DNA of 64,000 nt, from the NCBI GenBank assembly GCA_030452985.1, contig JAKDLG010000003.1:1-64000 (forward strand). Reading direction: 5' to 3'. The notes under the pieces are model-generated. The model worked only from the letters and a program-made list of their open reading frames with translations. It was not told the DNA's origin and searched no databases. Origin of the DNA: Humibacillus sp. (GTDB taxonomy: Bacteria; Actinomycetota; Actinomycetes; Actinomycetales; Dermatophilaceae). Shown here in pieces: positions 50,821-60,867 of this stretch. How positions within the stretch are numbered: the first letter of the stretch is position 1; the number at the start of each line of letters is the position of its first letter. Both the position numbers and the translations under genes were made by a program.

Positions 50821-51423
50821 TTAGCGGGTCAGGCTGACGAGCAGCTGCGGCCTCGGTAGGCCTGCCAGGTCGTCGAACTCCTCGGCGATGCGGTCGACGA
50901 GGGGCTGGAGAAAGAGGCGCCCGAGCTGTCGCACCATGATTGTCACGACTTGCTCGCCGACGGTTTGCCGCGTCGAGGCCAAACCCGCAGAGCGCAGGTC
51001 GTGCACCTGCTGGGCGGTCAGCTCGGTGAGGCGGCTCACCAGGTCTTTGCGGTCACCACCGCCGTGCAGAATCGCGCGCCGGAGGTAGTCAACAACCGCC
51101 GGATTATCGGCGAGCATCTCCGCGACGGCGACGTCACGCGCCGCGACTAGTTCGGCCGCCGGGCGGTCGGCCACGGGTACTGACGCGATCGCCTCGGCGA
51201 ACAGGTCGACGACCTCAAGCTCGACCGCGTCGCACAGCGCCTCCTTCGTGCCGTAGTGGTGCACGATCAGGCCGACCGTGACGCCGGCCGAGGCGGCGAC
51301 GGTGCGCAAAGAGGTTGCGCCCACGCCGTGCTCGGCGAAAAGGTGCAGGGCCTCCCGGCGGATGCGCGCCTTCGCAGTGAGGTCATCGGAGCGGGCCCGG
51401 GGCCCAGCCGCCCGCTCTGTCAT
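50821..51423 (-). CDS. TetR-family regulator of the beta-oxidation operon
   Basis: A 200-residue regulator. The helix-turn-helix is KARIRREALHLFAEHGVGAT plus SLRTVAASAGVTVGLIVHHY. The ATG at 51423 follows GAGAAGGTGAGG; the open frame to 51543 runs through the divergent promoter and is not used. It is divergent from the CoA-transferase gene that opens the nine-gene acyl-CoA operon and probably senses an acyl-CoA from that pathway. Confidence 0.9.
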   Translation of the reverse strand: MTERAAGPRARSDDLTAKARIRREALHLFAEHGVGATSLRTVAASAGVTVGLIVHHYGTKEALCDAVELEVVDLFAEAIASVPVADRPAAELVAARDVAVAEMLADNPAVVDYLRRAILHGGGDRKDLVSRLTELTAQQVHDLRSAGLASTRQTVGEQVVTIMVRQLGRLFLQPLVDRIAEEFDDLAGLPRPQLLVSLTR

Positions 51424-51465
51424 GTCGACCTCACCTTCTCCTGTCCCGCCAGTTTCAGCAAAGTA

Positions 51466-51494
51466 TTGCACGCACGTATAAAAGACTGTACACA
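51466..51494 (+). promoter_or_regulatory. promoter of the acyl-CoA operon
   Basis: TTGCAC (51466-51471), a 17-base spacer and TACACA (51489-51494) precede the CoA-transferase start. The neighbouring GTACACATGTATAG is an imperfect palindrome and a candidate site for the divergent TetR protein. Confidence 0.5.
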
Positions 51495-51527
51495 TGTATA
51501 GGAAGTGCTCGCCGACGAGGAGGCTCA

Positions 51528-52454
51528 ATGACGACGCGGTCAAACGATCCGCTGGCCGGTGTCACGGTGGTCTCCGTCGCCGTCAACCTGCCCGGCCCGG
51601 TTGCGGCAGCGCGACTCGCGTCGATGGGGGCAACGGTCATCAAGGTGGAGCCGCCGACCGGCGACCCCCTGCGCAGCGTGGTGCCGAGCTGGTACGACGA
51701 GCTCGCCAGCGGTCAGGAGGTCGTCAGCCTCGACCTCAAAGACGCGGCCGATCGCGCGCAGTTCGAGATCCGGCTGGCCGGCGCCGACGTGCTGCTGACC
51801 TCGATGCGCCCGTCGGCCTCGGCGCGGCTGCGACTGGCCGAAAGTGCCCTGCGGCACGGGCTCGTGCTCGTCGAGATCGTCGGTTACGACGGCGACCGCG
51901 CCGAAGAGGCCGGTCACGACCTCACCTACCAGGCGGTGCACGGCACCGTGCTTCCGCCGACGATGCCGCTCGTTCCCCTCGTCGACCTGCTCGGCGCCGA
52001 GCGCGCCGTGAGCGCCGTGCTCGCCGGCCTGCGCCAACGCGACCACAGCGAGCCGGGCAAACCAGGCCAGCAAAACGACCCAGCACCGCACCTGACGGTC
52101 GTGCTCGACGACGTGGCCCAGCACGCGGCATCCGCCGTGCGGCACGGCCTCACCGGACCGAACGACGTGCTCGGCGGGGCCTCCCCCGTCTACGGGCTCT
52201 ACCCGACCGCCGACGGCCACGTCGCGGTCGGCGCCGTCGAGCCGCACTTCGCCGCCCGCCTCGGCCACGTCGTGGGAACGACCCGCGACGAGCTGACGGC
52301 CCGCTTCGCGACCGACACCAGCGACCACTGGGAGGCGGTCGGCCGCAAGCACGACATCCCCATCGTGGCCGTACACGACCCCCGCACGCTGCGGGCGACC
52401 AGCCCCGCCGCCACCTCGAAGCCCCAGCCCGCAGCCACCCCGACCCACTCCTGA
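51528..52454 (+). CDS. CaiB/BaiF-type CoA-transferase, short
   Basis: A 308-residue protein of the formyl-CoA/carnitine-CoA transferase class. DPLAGVTVVSVAVNLPGPVA opens the Rossmann-like domain, GATVIKVEPPTGDPLR is the CoA-binding region, and LVPLVDLLGAERAVSAVLAG contains the expected catalytic Asp region. It is shorter than the usual 380-430 residues, lacking part of the C-terminal half, and its tail is Pro/Thr/Ala-rich. GAGGAGG precedes the ATG. First gene of the operon; it may activate an acid by CoA transfer. Confidence 0.82.
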   Translation: MTTRSNDPLAGVTVVSVAVNLPGPVAAARLASMGATVIKVEPPTGDPLRSVVPSWYDELASGQEVVSLDLKDAADRAQFEIRLAGADVLLTSMRPSASARLRLAESALRHGLVLVEIVGYDGDRAEEAGHDLTYQAVHGTVLPPTMPLVPLVDLLGAERAVSAVLAGLRQRDHSEPGKPGQQNDPAPHLTVVLDDVAQHAASAVRHGLTGPNDVLGGASPVYGLYPTADGHVAVGAVEPHFAARLGHVVGTTRDELTARFATDTSDHWEAVGRKHDIPIVAVHDPRTLRATSPAATSKPQPAATPTHS

Positions 52455-52475
52455 CCGCAGCCCTATGGAGGCGCC

Positions 52476-53996
52476 ATGCCCAGTCTCGCCGAGGTTCTCG
52501 CCCGCTCTGCCCGACGCACCCCCGACCGGGTCGCCGTGCAGTTCGGCCCCGAGACGCTGACGTACGCGGCGCTCGACGAGCGCGTCAACCGGCTCGCGCG
52601 TGAACTCGCAGCCCGCGGTCTCGGCAAGGGCGACCGGATGCTGCTCGTCGCTGGCAACAGCGACGCCTTCGTCGTGGCCCTCTACGCCGGCCTGCGGCTC
52701 GGCGCGATCGTCGTGCCCGTCAACCCGCGGTCGGCCGCCCCCGAGATCGACTACTTCGTCACCGACTCGGGGGCGAAACTGCTGCTGTTCGGCCCCGAAC
52801 TCGCCACCAACATCCAGGCCTGGCACGACCTGCCCGACCGGGCCGGCGACCTTCCTGCCCTTGTGCTCGGTGCGGCATCCAGCTTCGACGACGTGCTCGC
52901 CGCCTCGCTGAACCAGTCGGCCGACCCTGTCGAGGTGGAGGTCAGGGAGGACGACGACGCGCTCATCATCTATACGTCAGGCACGACAGGGCGACCCAAG
53001 GGCGCCCTGTTCGACCAGCACCGTGTGCTCTGGGTGGGCATCAACACCGCCTTTGGCCTCGGCCTGCGCGAGGGGGAGCGGATGCTGCACGTCGCCCCGC
53101 TCTACCACTCCGCGGCCCTCAACATGCTGCTCATCGGCGGCATGAGCTACGGCGCCACGCACGTCATCCTGCCCGCCTTCGACCCCGAGAAGGTGCTCGA
53201 GACGCTCGAGCGCGAACACATCACGATGTTCTTCGGTGTGCCGACGATGTACACCTTTCTGCTGCGCAGCCCCTCCATCGGCACCCGCGACCTGTCGAGC
53301 CTGCGGGTCTGCATGTACGGCGCGGCCCCGATGCCGGCCACCACCGCCCAGGCCATCGTCGCCGCGCTGCCGGGGGCCACCGTCATCCAGGCCTGCGGGC
53401 AGACGGAGGCCGGCCCCGGCGGCATCCTGTTGCAGCACGACGAGGTGCTGGCCCAGCCGAGTGCGAGCGGCCGCACCGCGGTGCCCAACACGGAGGTGCG
53501 CATCGTCGATCTCGACGACCACGACGTGTCTCCGGGCGGGGTCGGCGAGATGATCGTGCGCGGCGAGACCGTGATGAAGGGCTACTGGGGCAAGCCAGAG
53601 GCGACCGCCGAGACCATGCGCGACGGGTGGCTGCACACGGGTGACCTCGCCCTCATCGACGCCGACGGCTACATCACGATCGTCGACCGCATGAAGGACA
53701 TGATCATCACCGGCGGCCGCAACGTGTACTCCGCCGAGGTCGAGCGCGCCCTCACAGGGCACCCTGCGGTCGGCGACATCGCCATCATCGGGCGCCCGTC
53801 AGACGACTACGGCGAGACGGTCGTCGCCGTCGTGACCCCACGCGACGGGGCCACGCTCACGCTCGATGAGCTGCGCGAGTTCGGCAAGCCGCTGCTCAGC
53901 CCCCACAAGCTGCCCCGAGACCTCGTGCTCGCCGAGATACCCCGCAACCCGTCGGGCAAGATTCTCAAGCACCGCGTGCGGGCGGCCATCGGTGGC
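52476..53996 (+). CDS. acyl-CoA synthetase (FadD-like) without its own stop codon
   Basis: About 507 residues of an AMP-forming acyl-CoA ligase. The P-loop IIYTSGTTGRPKGALF is near residue 166, QACGQTEAGPGG near 305, DGWLHTGDLALIDADGY near 385, and the catalytic Lys lies in NPSGKILKHR near 497. Similarity ends at AIGG (53996), but the frame has no stop there and stays open to 54725, overlapping the hydratase gene in another frame for about 730 bases. Loss or gain of one base near 53990 is the simplest reading. It would activate the acid entering beta-oxidation. Confidence 0.88.
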
Positions 53997-54816
53997 TGCG
54001 ATCGACAGCACCGACACCGCCGCCAGCGACAAGGACTCGGCCCCGCCGGTCGCGGCCCCCAGCACCCTGCGGGTCACCCAGGCGAACGGCATCCTCACTC
54101 TCGAGCTGGCTCGCCCCGAGCGCCGCAACGCCCTCAACCCGCGGCTGCGCGAGGAGCTCTGTGCCGCCCTCGCGGCCGCCGCGACCGACGAGACGACCAG
54201 GGTCGTCGTGCTCACCGGCGCCGGGGGCCACTTCTGCGCGGGCGCCGACCTGCTCGACCTCGACGTCGACGGGCTGGCCGACGAGATGGCGGCCCTCGGC
54301 GGCATGATTCTCGTGCTGCGGGCGCTGCCGCAGCCGGTCATCGCCAAGGTGAGCGGCCACGCGGCCGGGGCCGGCGCCAACCTGGCGCTGGCCTGCGACC
54401 TCGTCATCGCCGACGAGAGCGCCCGGTTCACCCAGATCTTCGCCCGCGTCGGACTCTCGCCCGACCTCGGCGGCAGCTGGATCCTCCCCCGCCTCGTCGG
54501 CCCCCAGAAGGCCCGCGAGCTCGCCCTGCTCGGCGACGAGGTCGACGGGCGCACGGCCGCGCAGATCGGCCTGGTCATGCGCTGCGTTCCGAACGACGAG
54601 CTCGACGCCACCGTCGGCGAGCTGGCCGCGCGCCTGGCCGGCTACTCCCCCCAGGCGCAGGCCCGCACCAAGCACCTGCTCGACGACGCGTGGACCACCA
54701 CGCTCGCCGAGGCCCTCGAGCGTGAGACCGCCGCCCAGGTGGCCAACGCCGCGACCCCCGAGTTTCACCAAGCCCTCACCCGATTTCGTACCCGTCACCA
54801 AGGAGACCGAGCATGA
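53992..54816 (+). CDS. enoyl-CoA hydratase/isomerase 1
   Basis: A 274-residue crotonase-fold protein. ELARPERRNALNPRLREELC is near residue 38, GAGGHFCAGADLLDL gives the first oxyanion loop, and SGHAAGAGANLALACDLVIA the second. RVGLSPDLGGSWILPRLVG has Asp rather than Glu-x-x-Gly-x-x-Pro at a catalytic position, suggesting an isomerase or hydratase variant. GTG 53992 starts where the upstream synthetase should end. The stop overlaps the thiolase start (ATGA). Confidence 0.85.
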   Translation: MAAIDSTDTAASDKDSAPPVAAPSTLRVTQANGILTLELARPERRNALNPRLREELCAALAAAATDETTRVVVLTGAGGHFCAGADLLDLDVDGLADEMAALGGMILVLRALPQPVIAKVSGHAAGAGANLALACDLVIADESARFTQIFARVGLSPDLGGSWILPRLVGPQKARELALLGDEVDGRTAAQIGLVMRCVPNDELDATVGELAARLAGYSPQAQARTKHLLDDAWTTTLAEALERETAAQVANAATPEFHQALTRFRTRHQGDRA

Positions 54817-55988
54817 CCCGTGAAGCCGTCATCGTCGACGCCGTTCGCACCCCCGTCGGGCGGCGCGGCGGCCAACTGCGCGACTGGCACCCCGTCGACC
54901 TGCTCGCCCACACCCTCACCCATCTCGTGGAGCGCACCGGGGTCGACGCCGAGCGCCTCGACGACGTGGTCGTCGGGTGCGCCATCCAGCGCGGCGAGCA
55001 GTCGGGCAACGTCGCCCGCAACGCCCTGCTCGGCGCCGGCCTGCCGATCGGCCTGCCGGGCACAACGCTCGACCGCCAGTGCGGGTCGGGCCAGCAGGCC
55101 GTGCACTTCGCCGCCCAGGCCATCAAGTCGGACGAGTACGACTTCGCCATCGGGGCCGGCGTCGAGTCGATGAGCCGGGTCGACCTCGGCCCGCTCTTCA
55201 CCCCCGGCGGTCAGCAGGGCGAGTGGTACGGCGAGCGCGTGCTGGCCCGGTTCGACGGCAACCTGCCCGCGCAGGGCCCGTCGGTCGAGCTCGTCGCGAA
55301 GAAGTGGGGCTTCACCCGCGAGCAGCTCGACGTGTTCAGCCTGCGCAGCCACCGGCTCGCGGCAGCCGCAACGGATGCCGGCCACTTCGCCTCTGCCCTG
55401 GTGCCCCTCGACGGCACGACCAAGTCGGGCGAGACCGTGGCGATGACCCGCGACGAGGGCATCCGCCCCGACGTCGACCCCGCGCGCGTGGCATCCCTGC
55501 AGCCGGTGTTCGCCGCCGACGGCGTGATCACCGCCGCCAACGCGTCGCAGGTCAGCGACGGCGCCGCGGCCCTGCTCGTGGCCGAACGCGCTGCAGCGGA
55601 GGCCGCTGGGCTGCGACCGCGGGCCCGCATCGTCTCGATGGCGGTCGCCGCCGACGACCCGGTGCTCCAGTTCACCGCGGTGCTGCCGGCCACCCAGAAG
55701 GCGCTGACGCAGGCGGGCTTGACCATCGGTGACATCGACCTCGTCGAGGTCAACGAGGCCTTCGCACCGGTGCCGCTGATGTGGCGCGAGGAGTTCGGCT
55801 ACCCCGAAGACCAGCTCAACGTGAACGGCGGCTCCATCGCCATCGGGCACCCGCTCGGCTCGACGGGCGCCCGCCTGCTCACCCAGCTGCTGAACGAGCT
55901 CGAGCGGCGCGAGGCCCGCTACGGGCTGCTGACCATCTGCGAGGGCGGCGGCATGGCCAACGCCACCATCATCGAACGAATCGCCTGA
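54813..55988 (+). CDS. acetyl-CoA acyltransferase (thiolase)
   Basis: A 391-residue thiolase. The nucleophile Cys is in [20 protein letters not shown] near residue 91, the catalytic His in [18 protein letters not shown] near 350, and the second Cys in [14 protein letters not shown] near 380. It cleaves 3-ketoacyl-CoA with CoA to give acetyl-CoA (or propionyl-CoA) and a shortened acyl-CoA. It overlaps the hydratase by four bases. It completes the beta-oxidation set with the SDR downstream. Confidence 0.93.
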   Translation: MTREAVIVDAVRTPVGRRGGQLRDWHPVDLLAHTLTHLVERTGVDAERLDDVVVGCAIQRGEQSGNVARNALLGAGLPIGLPGTTLDRQCGSGQQAVHFAAQAIKSDEYDFAIGAGVESMSRVDLGPLFTPGGQQGEWYGERVLARFDGNLPAQGPSVELVAKKWGFTREQLDVFSLRSHRLAAAATDAGHFASALVPLDGTTKSGETVAMTRDEGIRPDVDPARVASLQPVFAADGVITAANASQVSDGAAALLVAERAAAEAAGLRPRARIVSMAVAADDPVLQFTAVLPATQKALTQAGLTIGDIDLVEVNEAFAPVPLMWREEFGYPEDQLNVNGGSIAIGHPLGSTGARLLTQLLNELERREARYGLLTICEGGGMANATIIERIA

Positions 55989-55999
55989 GGAGCCACCCC

Positions 56000-56743
56000 G
56001 TGCAGATCAGCAACCGCACCTTTCTCGTGACCGGAGGCGCCTCCGGCCTGGGCGGCGCCACCGCGGCCGCCCTGCTCGAGCGAGGGGCCCATGTCGTGGT
56101 CGCCGACCGCGCTGGCAGTGCGCCCGAAGGCGCCGTGTTCGTGACGACCGACGTCACCGATGCCGACGCCGTCACCCATGCCGTCGAAGTGGCAGGCCAG
56201 CAGCCGGGCCCACTCTCGGGAGTCGTCAACTGCGCGGGCATCGGAGTCGCGCAGAAGGTGCTCGGCAAGACCGGGCCGCACGACCTCGGCGCCTTTCTCA
56301 AGGTGCTCGAGGTGAACCTGGCCGGCACCTTCAACGTCATCCGGCTCGCCTCTGACGCGATGAAGGACGCCGAGGCGGTGCCCGACGGCGAACGTGGGGT
56401 GATCATCAACACTGCGTCGGCCGCGGCCTTCGACGGCCAGATCGGGCAGGCCGCCTACGCCGCCTCCAAGGGCGGCATCGTCGCCATGACGCTCCCGATC
56501 GCGCGTGAACTCGCGCGCTACGGCATCCGGGTCGCGACGATCGCCCCGGGCCTGTTCCTCACCCCGATGATGGGCGAGCTGCCCGACGCGGCCCGCGCGT
56601 CGTTGGGCCAGCAGGTGCCGTTCCCACCCCGCCTCGGTGACCCGAGCGAGTTCGCCGCCTTGGCGGTGCACATCATCGAGAACCAGATGATCAACGGCGA
56701 GGTCATCCGCCTCGACGGTGCCCTGCGCATGGCCGCCCGCTGA
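56000..56743 (+). CDS. 3-hydroxyacyl-CoA dehydrogenase-like SDR (HSD10 type)
   Basis: A 247-residue SDR starting at GTG with TGAGGAG upstream. [20 protein letters not shown] holds the cofactor loop, [20 protein letters not shown] follows, and the active site is [20 protein letters not shown] with Ser, Tyr and Lys. The order and [20 protein letters not shown] resemble HSD10/type II 3-hydroxyacyl-CoA dehydrogenases. It would oxidise the 3-hydroxyacyl-CoA for the adjacent thiolase. Confidence 0.9.
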   Translation: MQISNRTFLVTGGASGLGGATAAALLERGAHVVVADRAGSAPEGAVFVTTDVTDADAVTHAVEVAGQQPGPLSGVVNCAGIGVAQKVLGKTGPHDLGAFLKVLEVNLAGTFNVIRLASDAMKDAEAVPDGERGVIINTASAAAFDGQIGQAAYAASKGGIVAMTLPIARELARYGIRVATIAPGLFLTPMMGELPDAARASLGQQVPFPPRLGDPSEFAALAVHIIENQMINGEVIRLDGALRMAAR

Positions 56744-56754
56744 AAGGATCTGAC

Positions 56755-58449
56755 ATGACAACGAACTCGACCAAGGCTCCGATCGTCACCGGGTACCCAT
56801 CGACCATGGGTGACGACGTGCAGCTCAACACGACCACCCTCATCCGGCACGCGGCTCGCACCTATCCCGAGCGCGAGATCGTCTACCGGCTGCCCGACGG
56901 TGGCTGGGACCGCTACACCTACGGCGCCGCCTACGAGCGAATCATCCGCGGCGCCAACGCCCTACGCGGCATCGGGGTCGAGCCGGGGGCCCGGGTCGGC
57001 ATTCTCGACTGGAACAGCCGCCGCCACTTCGAGCTCTACTGGGCCATTCCCGGGCTTGCCGCCGTCATGGTGCAGCTCAACCTGCGCCTCGGCCCCGACG
57101 ACCTGTGCTTCGTCATCGACGACAGCGCCACCTCGGTCATCTGCGTCGACGAGAGCCTGCTCCCGCTCGCGGAGGCCGTCGCGCCACGACTGCCCGGAGT
57201 GCAGGCGTGGGTCATCATGAGCGACAAGCCGCTGTCAGAGATCACGACCAGCCTGCCGAACGTGCACCACTACGAAGACCTCGTCGCCGCGGCCAGCGCG
57301 CACATCACCTGGCCCGAGGTCGACGAACGCTCGGCCTACTCCGCCTGTTACACGACGGGCACGACCGGCCGGCCCAAGGGCGTCTACTACAGTCACCGCG
57401 CCATCGTGCTGCACTCCTACGCCATCGCGACGAACATCGGCATGGTGCTGGGCGACTGCACGATGCTCATCACCCCGATGTTCCACGGCCAGGCCTGGGG
57501 GCTGCCCCAGGCGGCGACCCTGATGGCCAACAAGATCGTGCTGCCGGGCCGGTACGTGGCCGAAGACACCATGCCGCTGACCGACGCGATCATCGCCGAG
57601 GGCGTCACCGTCACCAACGGAGCCCCGGTCATCTTCCTGCCGATGCTGCACTACCTCGAGACGCTCGAGCACAAGCCCGACCTCAGCCGGCTGCGCATGA
57701 TGTCGGGCGCGACCGAGCCGCCGCTGACGATGATGCGCGGGTTCCACGACCTGACCGGCGCCGAGGTCGTGCACGCCTATGGAGCCACCGAGACCACCCC
57801 GCTCGTGACGATGAACCGGTTCAAGCCCAGCGTGCTCGAGCGGCTGAGCGGCGACGAGCTGTTCGAGCTCAAGCGCAAGCAGGGCCTGCCGGTGTCGGGC
57901 GTCGACATCCGCCTCATCGACGGCCTGGGCAACGACGTGCAGCACGACGGGGTGAGCCAGGGCGAGATCTGCGTGCGCGGCCCGTGGGTGACCGCCAGCT
58001 ACCACAACATGCCTGACGACGACCTCGCCGGCCGGTTCCACGACGGCTACTGGCGCAGCGGCGACGTCGGCACCATCGACCCCGACGGCTACCTCAAGGT
58101 CACCGACCGGCTCAAAGACGTCATCAAGAGCGGCGGCGAGTGGATCTCGTCGATCGACATGGAGAACCTGCTGCTCAGCCACCCCGACATTGCCGAGGGC
58201 GCCGTCGTGGGCCTGGCCCACCCGAAGTGGCAGGAGCGCCCCTTCGTGCTGGTCGTGCCGAAGCCGGGCCGGGAGGTCACGCTGGAGGCCGTGCGCACCC
58301 ACCTGTCGAGCGCCTTCGCCGTGTGGCAGCTGCCCGACGCCATCGAGATCGTCACCGAGATCCCCCGCACCAGTGTCGGCAAGTTCGACAAGCGCCGCAT
58401 CCGCGCCGCGCACGCCGACATCTACGGCGGGGAGTCGAGCAGTGAGTGA
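56755..58449 (+). CDS. acyl-CoA synthetase 2 (AlkK-like)
   Basis: A 564-residue AMP-forming ligase. CYTTGTTGRPKGVYYSHRA near 204 is the P-loop, HAYGATETTPL near 342, YWRSGDVGTIDPDGYLKVTD near 432, and TSVGKFDKR near 545 has the catalytic Lys. The N-terminal part DDVQLNTTTLIRHAARTYPE resembles medium-chain (AlkK/FadD-like) enzymes. The operon thus has two synthetases and one CoA-transferase for substrate activation. Eleven bases separate it from the SDR. Confidence 0.92.
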   Translation: MTTNSTKAPIVTGYPSTMGDDVQLNTTTLIRHAARTYPEREIVYRLPDGGWDRYTYGAAYERIIRGANALRGIGVEPGARVGILDWNSRRHFELYWAIPGLAAVMVQLNLRLGPDDLCFVIDDSATSVICVDESLLPLAEAVAPRLPGVQAWVIMSDKPLSEITTSLPNVHHYEDLVAAASAHITWPEVDERSAYSACYTTGTTGRPKGVYYSHRAIVLHSYAIATNIGMVLGDCTMLITPMFHGQAWGLPQAATLMANKIVLPGRYVAEDTMPLTDAIIAEGVTVTNGAPVIFLPMLHYLETLEHKPDLSRLRMMSGATEPPLTMMRGFHDLTGAEVVHAYGATETTPLVTMNRFKPSVLERLSGDELFELKRKQGLPVSGVDIRLIDGLGNDVQHDGVSQGEICVRGPWVTASYHNMPDDDLAGRFHDGYWRSGDVGTIDPDGYLKVTDRLKDVIKSGGEWISSIDMENLLLSHPDIAEGAVVGLAHPKWQERPFVLVVPKPGREVTLEAVRTHLSSAFAVWQLPDAIEIVTEIPRTSVGKFDKRRIRAAHADIYGGESSSE

Positions 58450-59217
58450 ACCCATCGTCACCGTCGAGCGCCACGGCGCCGCGGCCCTGCTCACGCTCGA
58501 CCGGCCGGCCGCCCTCAACGCGCTCAGCCGCGAGCTCGTCACGCAGCTCGCCGACCGGCTCGACGAGGCGGCCGCCGACTCCTCGGTGCGGGTGGTCGTG
58601 CTGACCGGGTCGGCCAAGGCGTTCTGCGCCGGGGCCGACATCGCCGAGATCGAGCACATGGCCGGCGCCTCGCCCCTCGACCGGATGCCGTTCGACCGGC
58701 TCTTCGACACCGTGGCCACCCTGTCGGTGCCGACCATCGCCGCCGTGCGCGGGCTGGCCTTCGGCGGTGGCTGCGAGCTGGTGCTCGCCTGCGACACGGC
58801 CGTGGCGGGCCGATCGGCCCGCTTCGCCGTGCCCGAGGTGAAGCTCGGGGTGATTCCCGGTGCCGGCGGCACCCAGCGGCTCGTGCACGCCATCGGCAAG
58901 GCGAAGGCGATGCGGATGCTGCTCACCGGGGCGCCCGTCGACGCGCAGTGGGCCTACGAGGCGGGCCTGGTCGCCGACCTCGTCGACGACGACGACGTAC
59001 TGCCCCGGGCCGTGGAGATCGCCACCCAGATCACGCCCAACGCCCCCGCGCCGTGGCGTACGCCGCTGACGCCGCCCGGCACGCACCCGAGGTGTCGCTG
59101 GCCCAGGGGCTGGCCCACGAACGGCGCAACTTTCTCTTGGCGCTCGCCACCGACGATGCCCGCGAGGGTGTCGCCGCCTTCACCGACCGCCGCGAACCGA
59201 CCTTCACCGGCAGATAG
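58442..59217 (+). pseudogene. enoyl-CoA hydratase 2, frameshifted near its end
   Basis: From GTG 58442 the frame gives LLTLDRPAALNALSRELVTQ, GSAKAFCAGADIAEIE, AVRGLAFGGGCELVLACDTA and PEVKLGVIPGAGGTQRLVHA, a complete hydratase with both catalytic Glu. At about 59050, in a run of C and G, sense shifts by one base; the C-terminal helix AYAADAARHAPEVSLAQGLA with NFLLALATDDAREG ends at 59217. In the unshifted frame it runs on into the acyl-CoA dehydrogenase. A read error or a recent mutation are equally possible. The gene overlaps the synthetase end by eight bases. Confidence 0.85.
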
Positions 59218-59227
59218 GACCACCCCC

Positions 59228-60379
59228 ATGATCTTGGACGACTACCGCTCACCCTGGATGACCGAAGACCTCGACGACCTGCAGCACCTGGCCAAGACCT
59301 TCATCGACAAGGAGGTCGCGCCGAACCAGGGCCGGTGGGCGCAGCAGCACATGGTCGACCGCGACTTCTGGCGCGCTGCCGGGTCGGTCGGGCTGCTGTG
59401 CCTCAGCATCCCCGAGGAGTACGGCGGCGGGGGCGGCACCTTCGCCCACGAGTCGGTCGTGGCCATCGAGCAGGGGCTGGCCGCCGACGACGCCTGGGCC
59501 AACACCGTGCACAGCACGATCGTGGCCCACTACGTCAACGCGTTCGGCACACACGAGCAGAAGCAGCGCTGGCTGCCCGGCATGGCGAGCGGCGACTTCG
59601 TCGGCGCCATCGCGATGACCGAGCCGTCGACCGGGTCAGACCTCCAGAAGATCCGCACTCGCGCCGTCAAGGATGGCGACCACTACGTCATCAACGGCTC
59701 GAAGACGTTCATCTCCAACGGAACCCACTGCGACCTGCTCATCATCGTGGCCCGCACCAGCGACGAGCCGGGCTCGAAGGGGCTGTCGCTCATCGTCGCC
59801 GAGACGAACGGCCTGGCGGGGTTCCAGCGAGGACGGGTGCTCGAGAAGATCGGCATGCACGGGCAGGACACCCGCGAGCTGGCCTTCGTCGACATGCGGG
59901 TGCCGGCCGCCAACCTGCTCGGCGTCGAGGGCGGCGGCTTCGTGCAGCTCATGCAGCAGCTGCCCCAGGAGCGGCTCATCATCGCGGTGGGCGCCGCCGC
60001 GGTGGCCGAGGCCGCGGTGCGGCACGCCATCGCCTACGCCAAGGAGCGCGAGGCCTTCGGCCAGGACCTGCTCTCGTTCCAGAACACCCGCTTCGTGCTC
60101 GCCGAGTGCGCGGCTGACGCGCTCGCCGCCCGCACCCTCGTCGACAGCCTCATCATCCGGCACATCGCCGGCGAGCTCGACGCTGCCGGAGCCTCGCTCG
60201 CGAAGTTCTGGTGCACCGACATCCAGACCAAGGTCGTCGACCGGTGCCTGCAGATCTTTGGCGGCTACGGCTACATGATGGAGTACCCCATCGCCCGGAT
60301 GTACGCGGCGGCCCGGGTGCAGAAGATCTACGGCGGCACGAACGAGATCATGAAGGAACTGGTGGCGAGATCCCTGTGA
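59228..60379 (+). CDS. acyl-CoA dehydrogenase
   Basis: A 383-residue FAD-dependent dehydrogenase. MTEPSTGSDLQKIRTRAVKD and VINGSKTFISNGTHCDLLII are the FAD and substrate signatures, REAFGQDLLSFQNTRFVLAE lies in the C-terminal helical domain, and KIYGGTNEIMKELVARSL closes the protein, as in the family. It introduces the first double bond of beta-oxidation. The ATG at 59228 follows AGGACC. The MaoC gene overlaps its stop by four bases. Confidence 0.93.
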   Translation: MILDDYRSPWMTEDLDDLQHLAKTFIDKEVAPNQGRWAQQHMVDRDFWRAAGSVGLLCLSIPEEYGGGGGTFAHESVVAIEQGLAADDAWANTVHSTIVAHYVNAFGTHEQKQRWLPGMASGDFVGAIAMTEPSTGSDLQKIRTRAVKDGDHYVINGSKTFISNGTHCDLLIIVARTSDEPGSKGLSLIVAETNGLAGFQRGRVLEKIGMHGQDTRELAFVDMRVPAANLLGVEGGGFVQLMQQLPQERLIIAVGAAAVAEAAVRHAIAYAKEREAFGQDLLSFQNTRFVLAECAADALAARTLVDSLIIRHIAGELDAAGASLAKFWCTDIQTKVVDRCLQIFGGYGYMMEYPIARMYAAARVQKIYGGTNEIMKELVARSL

Positions 60380-60864
60380 GTGCGGCGAGCGCAGGCCAGG
60401 GCGCGGCGGCATCCGTGCGACTACCCGCTGAAGAGATGCCCTTCGACGAAGAGATCGTCTGCGGGTCGTATGCCGTGTCGGAGCAGGAGATCATCGAGTT
60501 CGGCACGCAGTGGGACCCGCAGTACTTCCACGTCGACCCTGAGGCTGCAGCGCACAGCACCTTCGGCGGCGTGATCGCGAGCGGCCTTCACACGACCTCG
60601 ATCTTTCAGCGGCTTGCCGTGCAGGCCATCTACACCCGCTACGACGTGATCGCGGGGCGAGAGATTCGCTCACTGCGCTTTCTGCGACCGGTGCGCGGGG
60701 GCGACGTGCTCACTGCCAGTGTTCTGCTGCACTCGGTCGAGCCGGCCCGTCGCGGCCGGTGCCTCGTCACCATCATGGGCACCCTGCGCAACCAGGAGGG
60801 TGTGCCGGTGCTCACCCTCGAGGTCGACTCCCTCGTGAGATCGCAAACCCTCTCCGATGGATAG
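60376..60864 (+). CDS. MaoC-like hotdog dehydratase
   Basis: A 162-residue hotdog protein. The hydratase-2 motif is present as FGTQWDPQYFHVDPEAAAHS followed by FGGVIASGLHTTSIFQRLA, with the Asp and His in place. It would hydrate trans-2-enoyl-CoA in the R direction or act on a branched intermediate. GTG 60376 overlaps the dehydrogenase stop; the first 20 residues are low complexity, so a later start is possible. Last gene of the operon. Confidence 0.88.
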   Translation: MSAASAGQGAAASVRLPAEEMPFDEEIVCGSYAVSEQEIIEFGTQWDPQYFHVDPEAAAHSTFGGVIASGLHTTSIFQRLAVQAIYTRYDVIAGREIRSLRFLRPVRGGDVLTASVLLHSVEPARRGRCLVTIMGTLRNQEGVPVLTLEVDSLVRSQTLSDG

Positions 60865-60867
60865 CGA

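Noticed and set aside
58190-60379. A 729-codon frame joining hydratase and acyl-CoA dehydrogenase
   Set aside because: The first 84 codons are a shadow of the synthetase and about 55 codons in the middle are nonsense; it is two genes linked by a frameshift.
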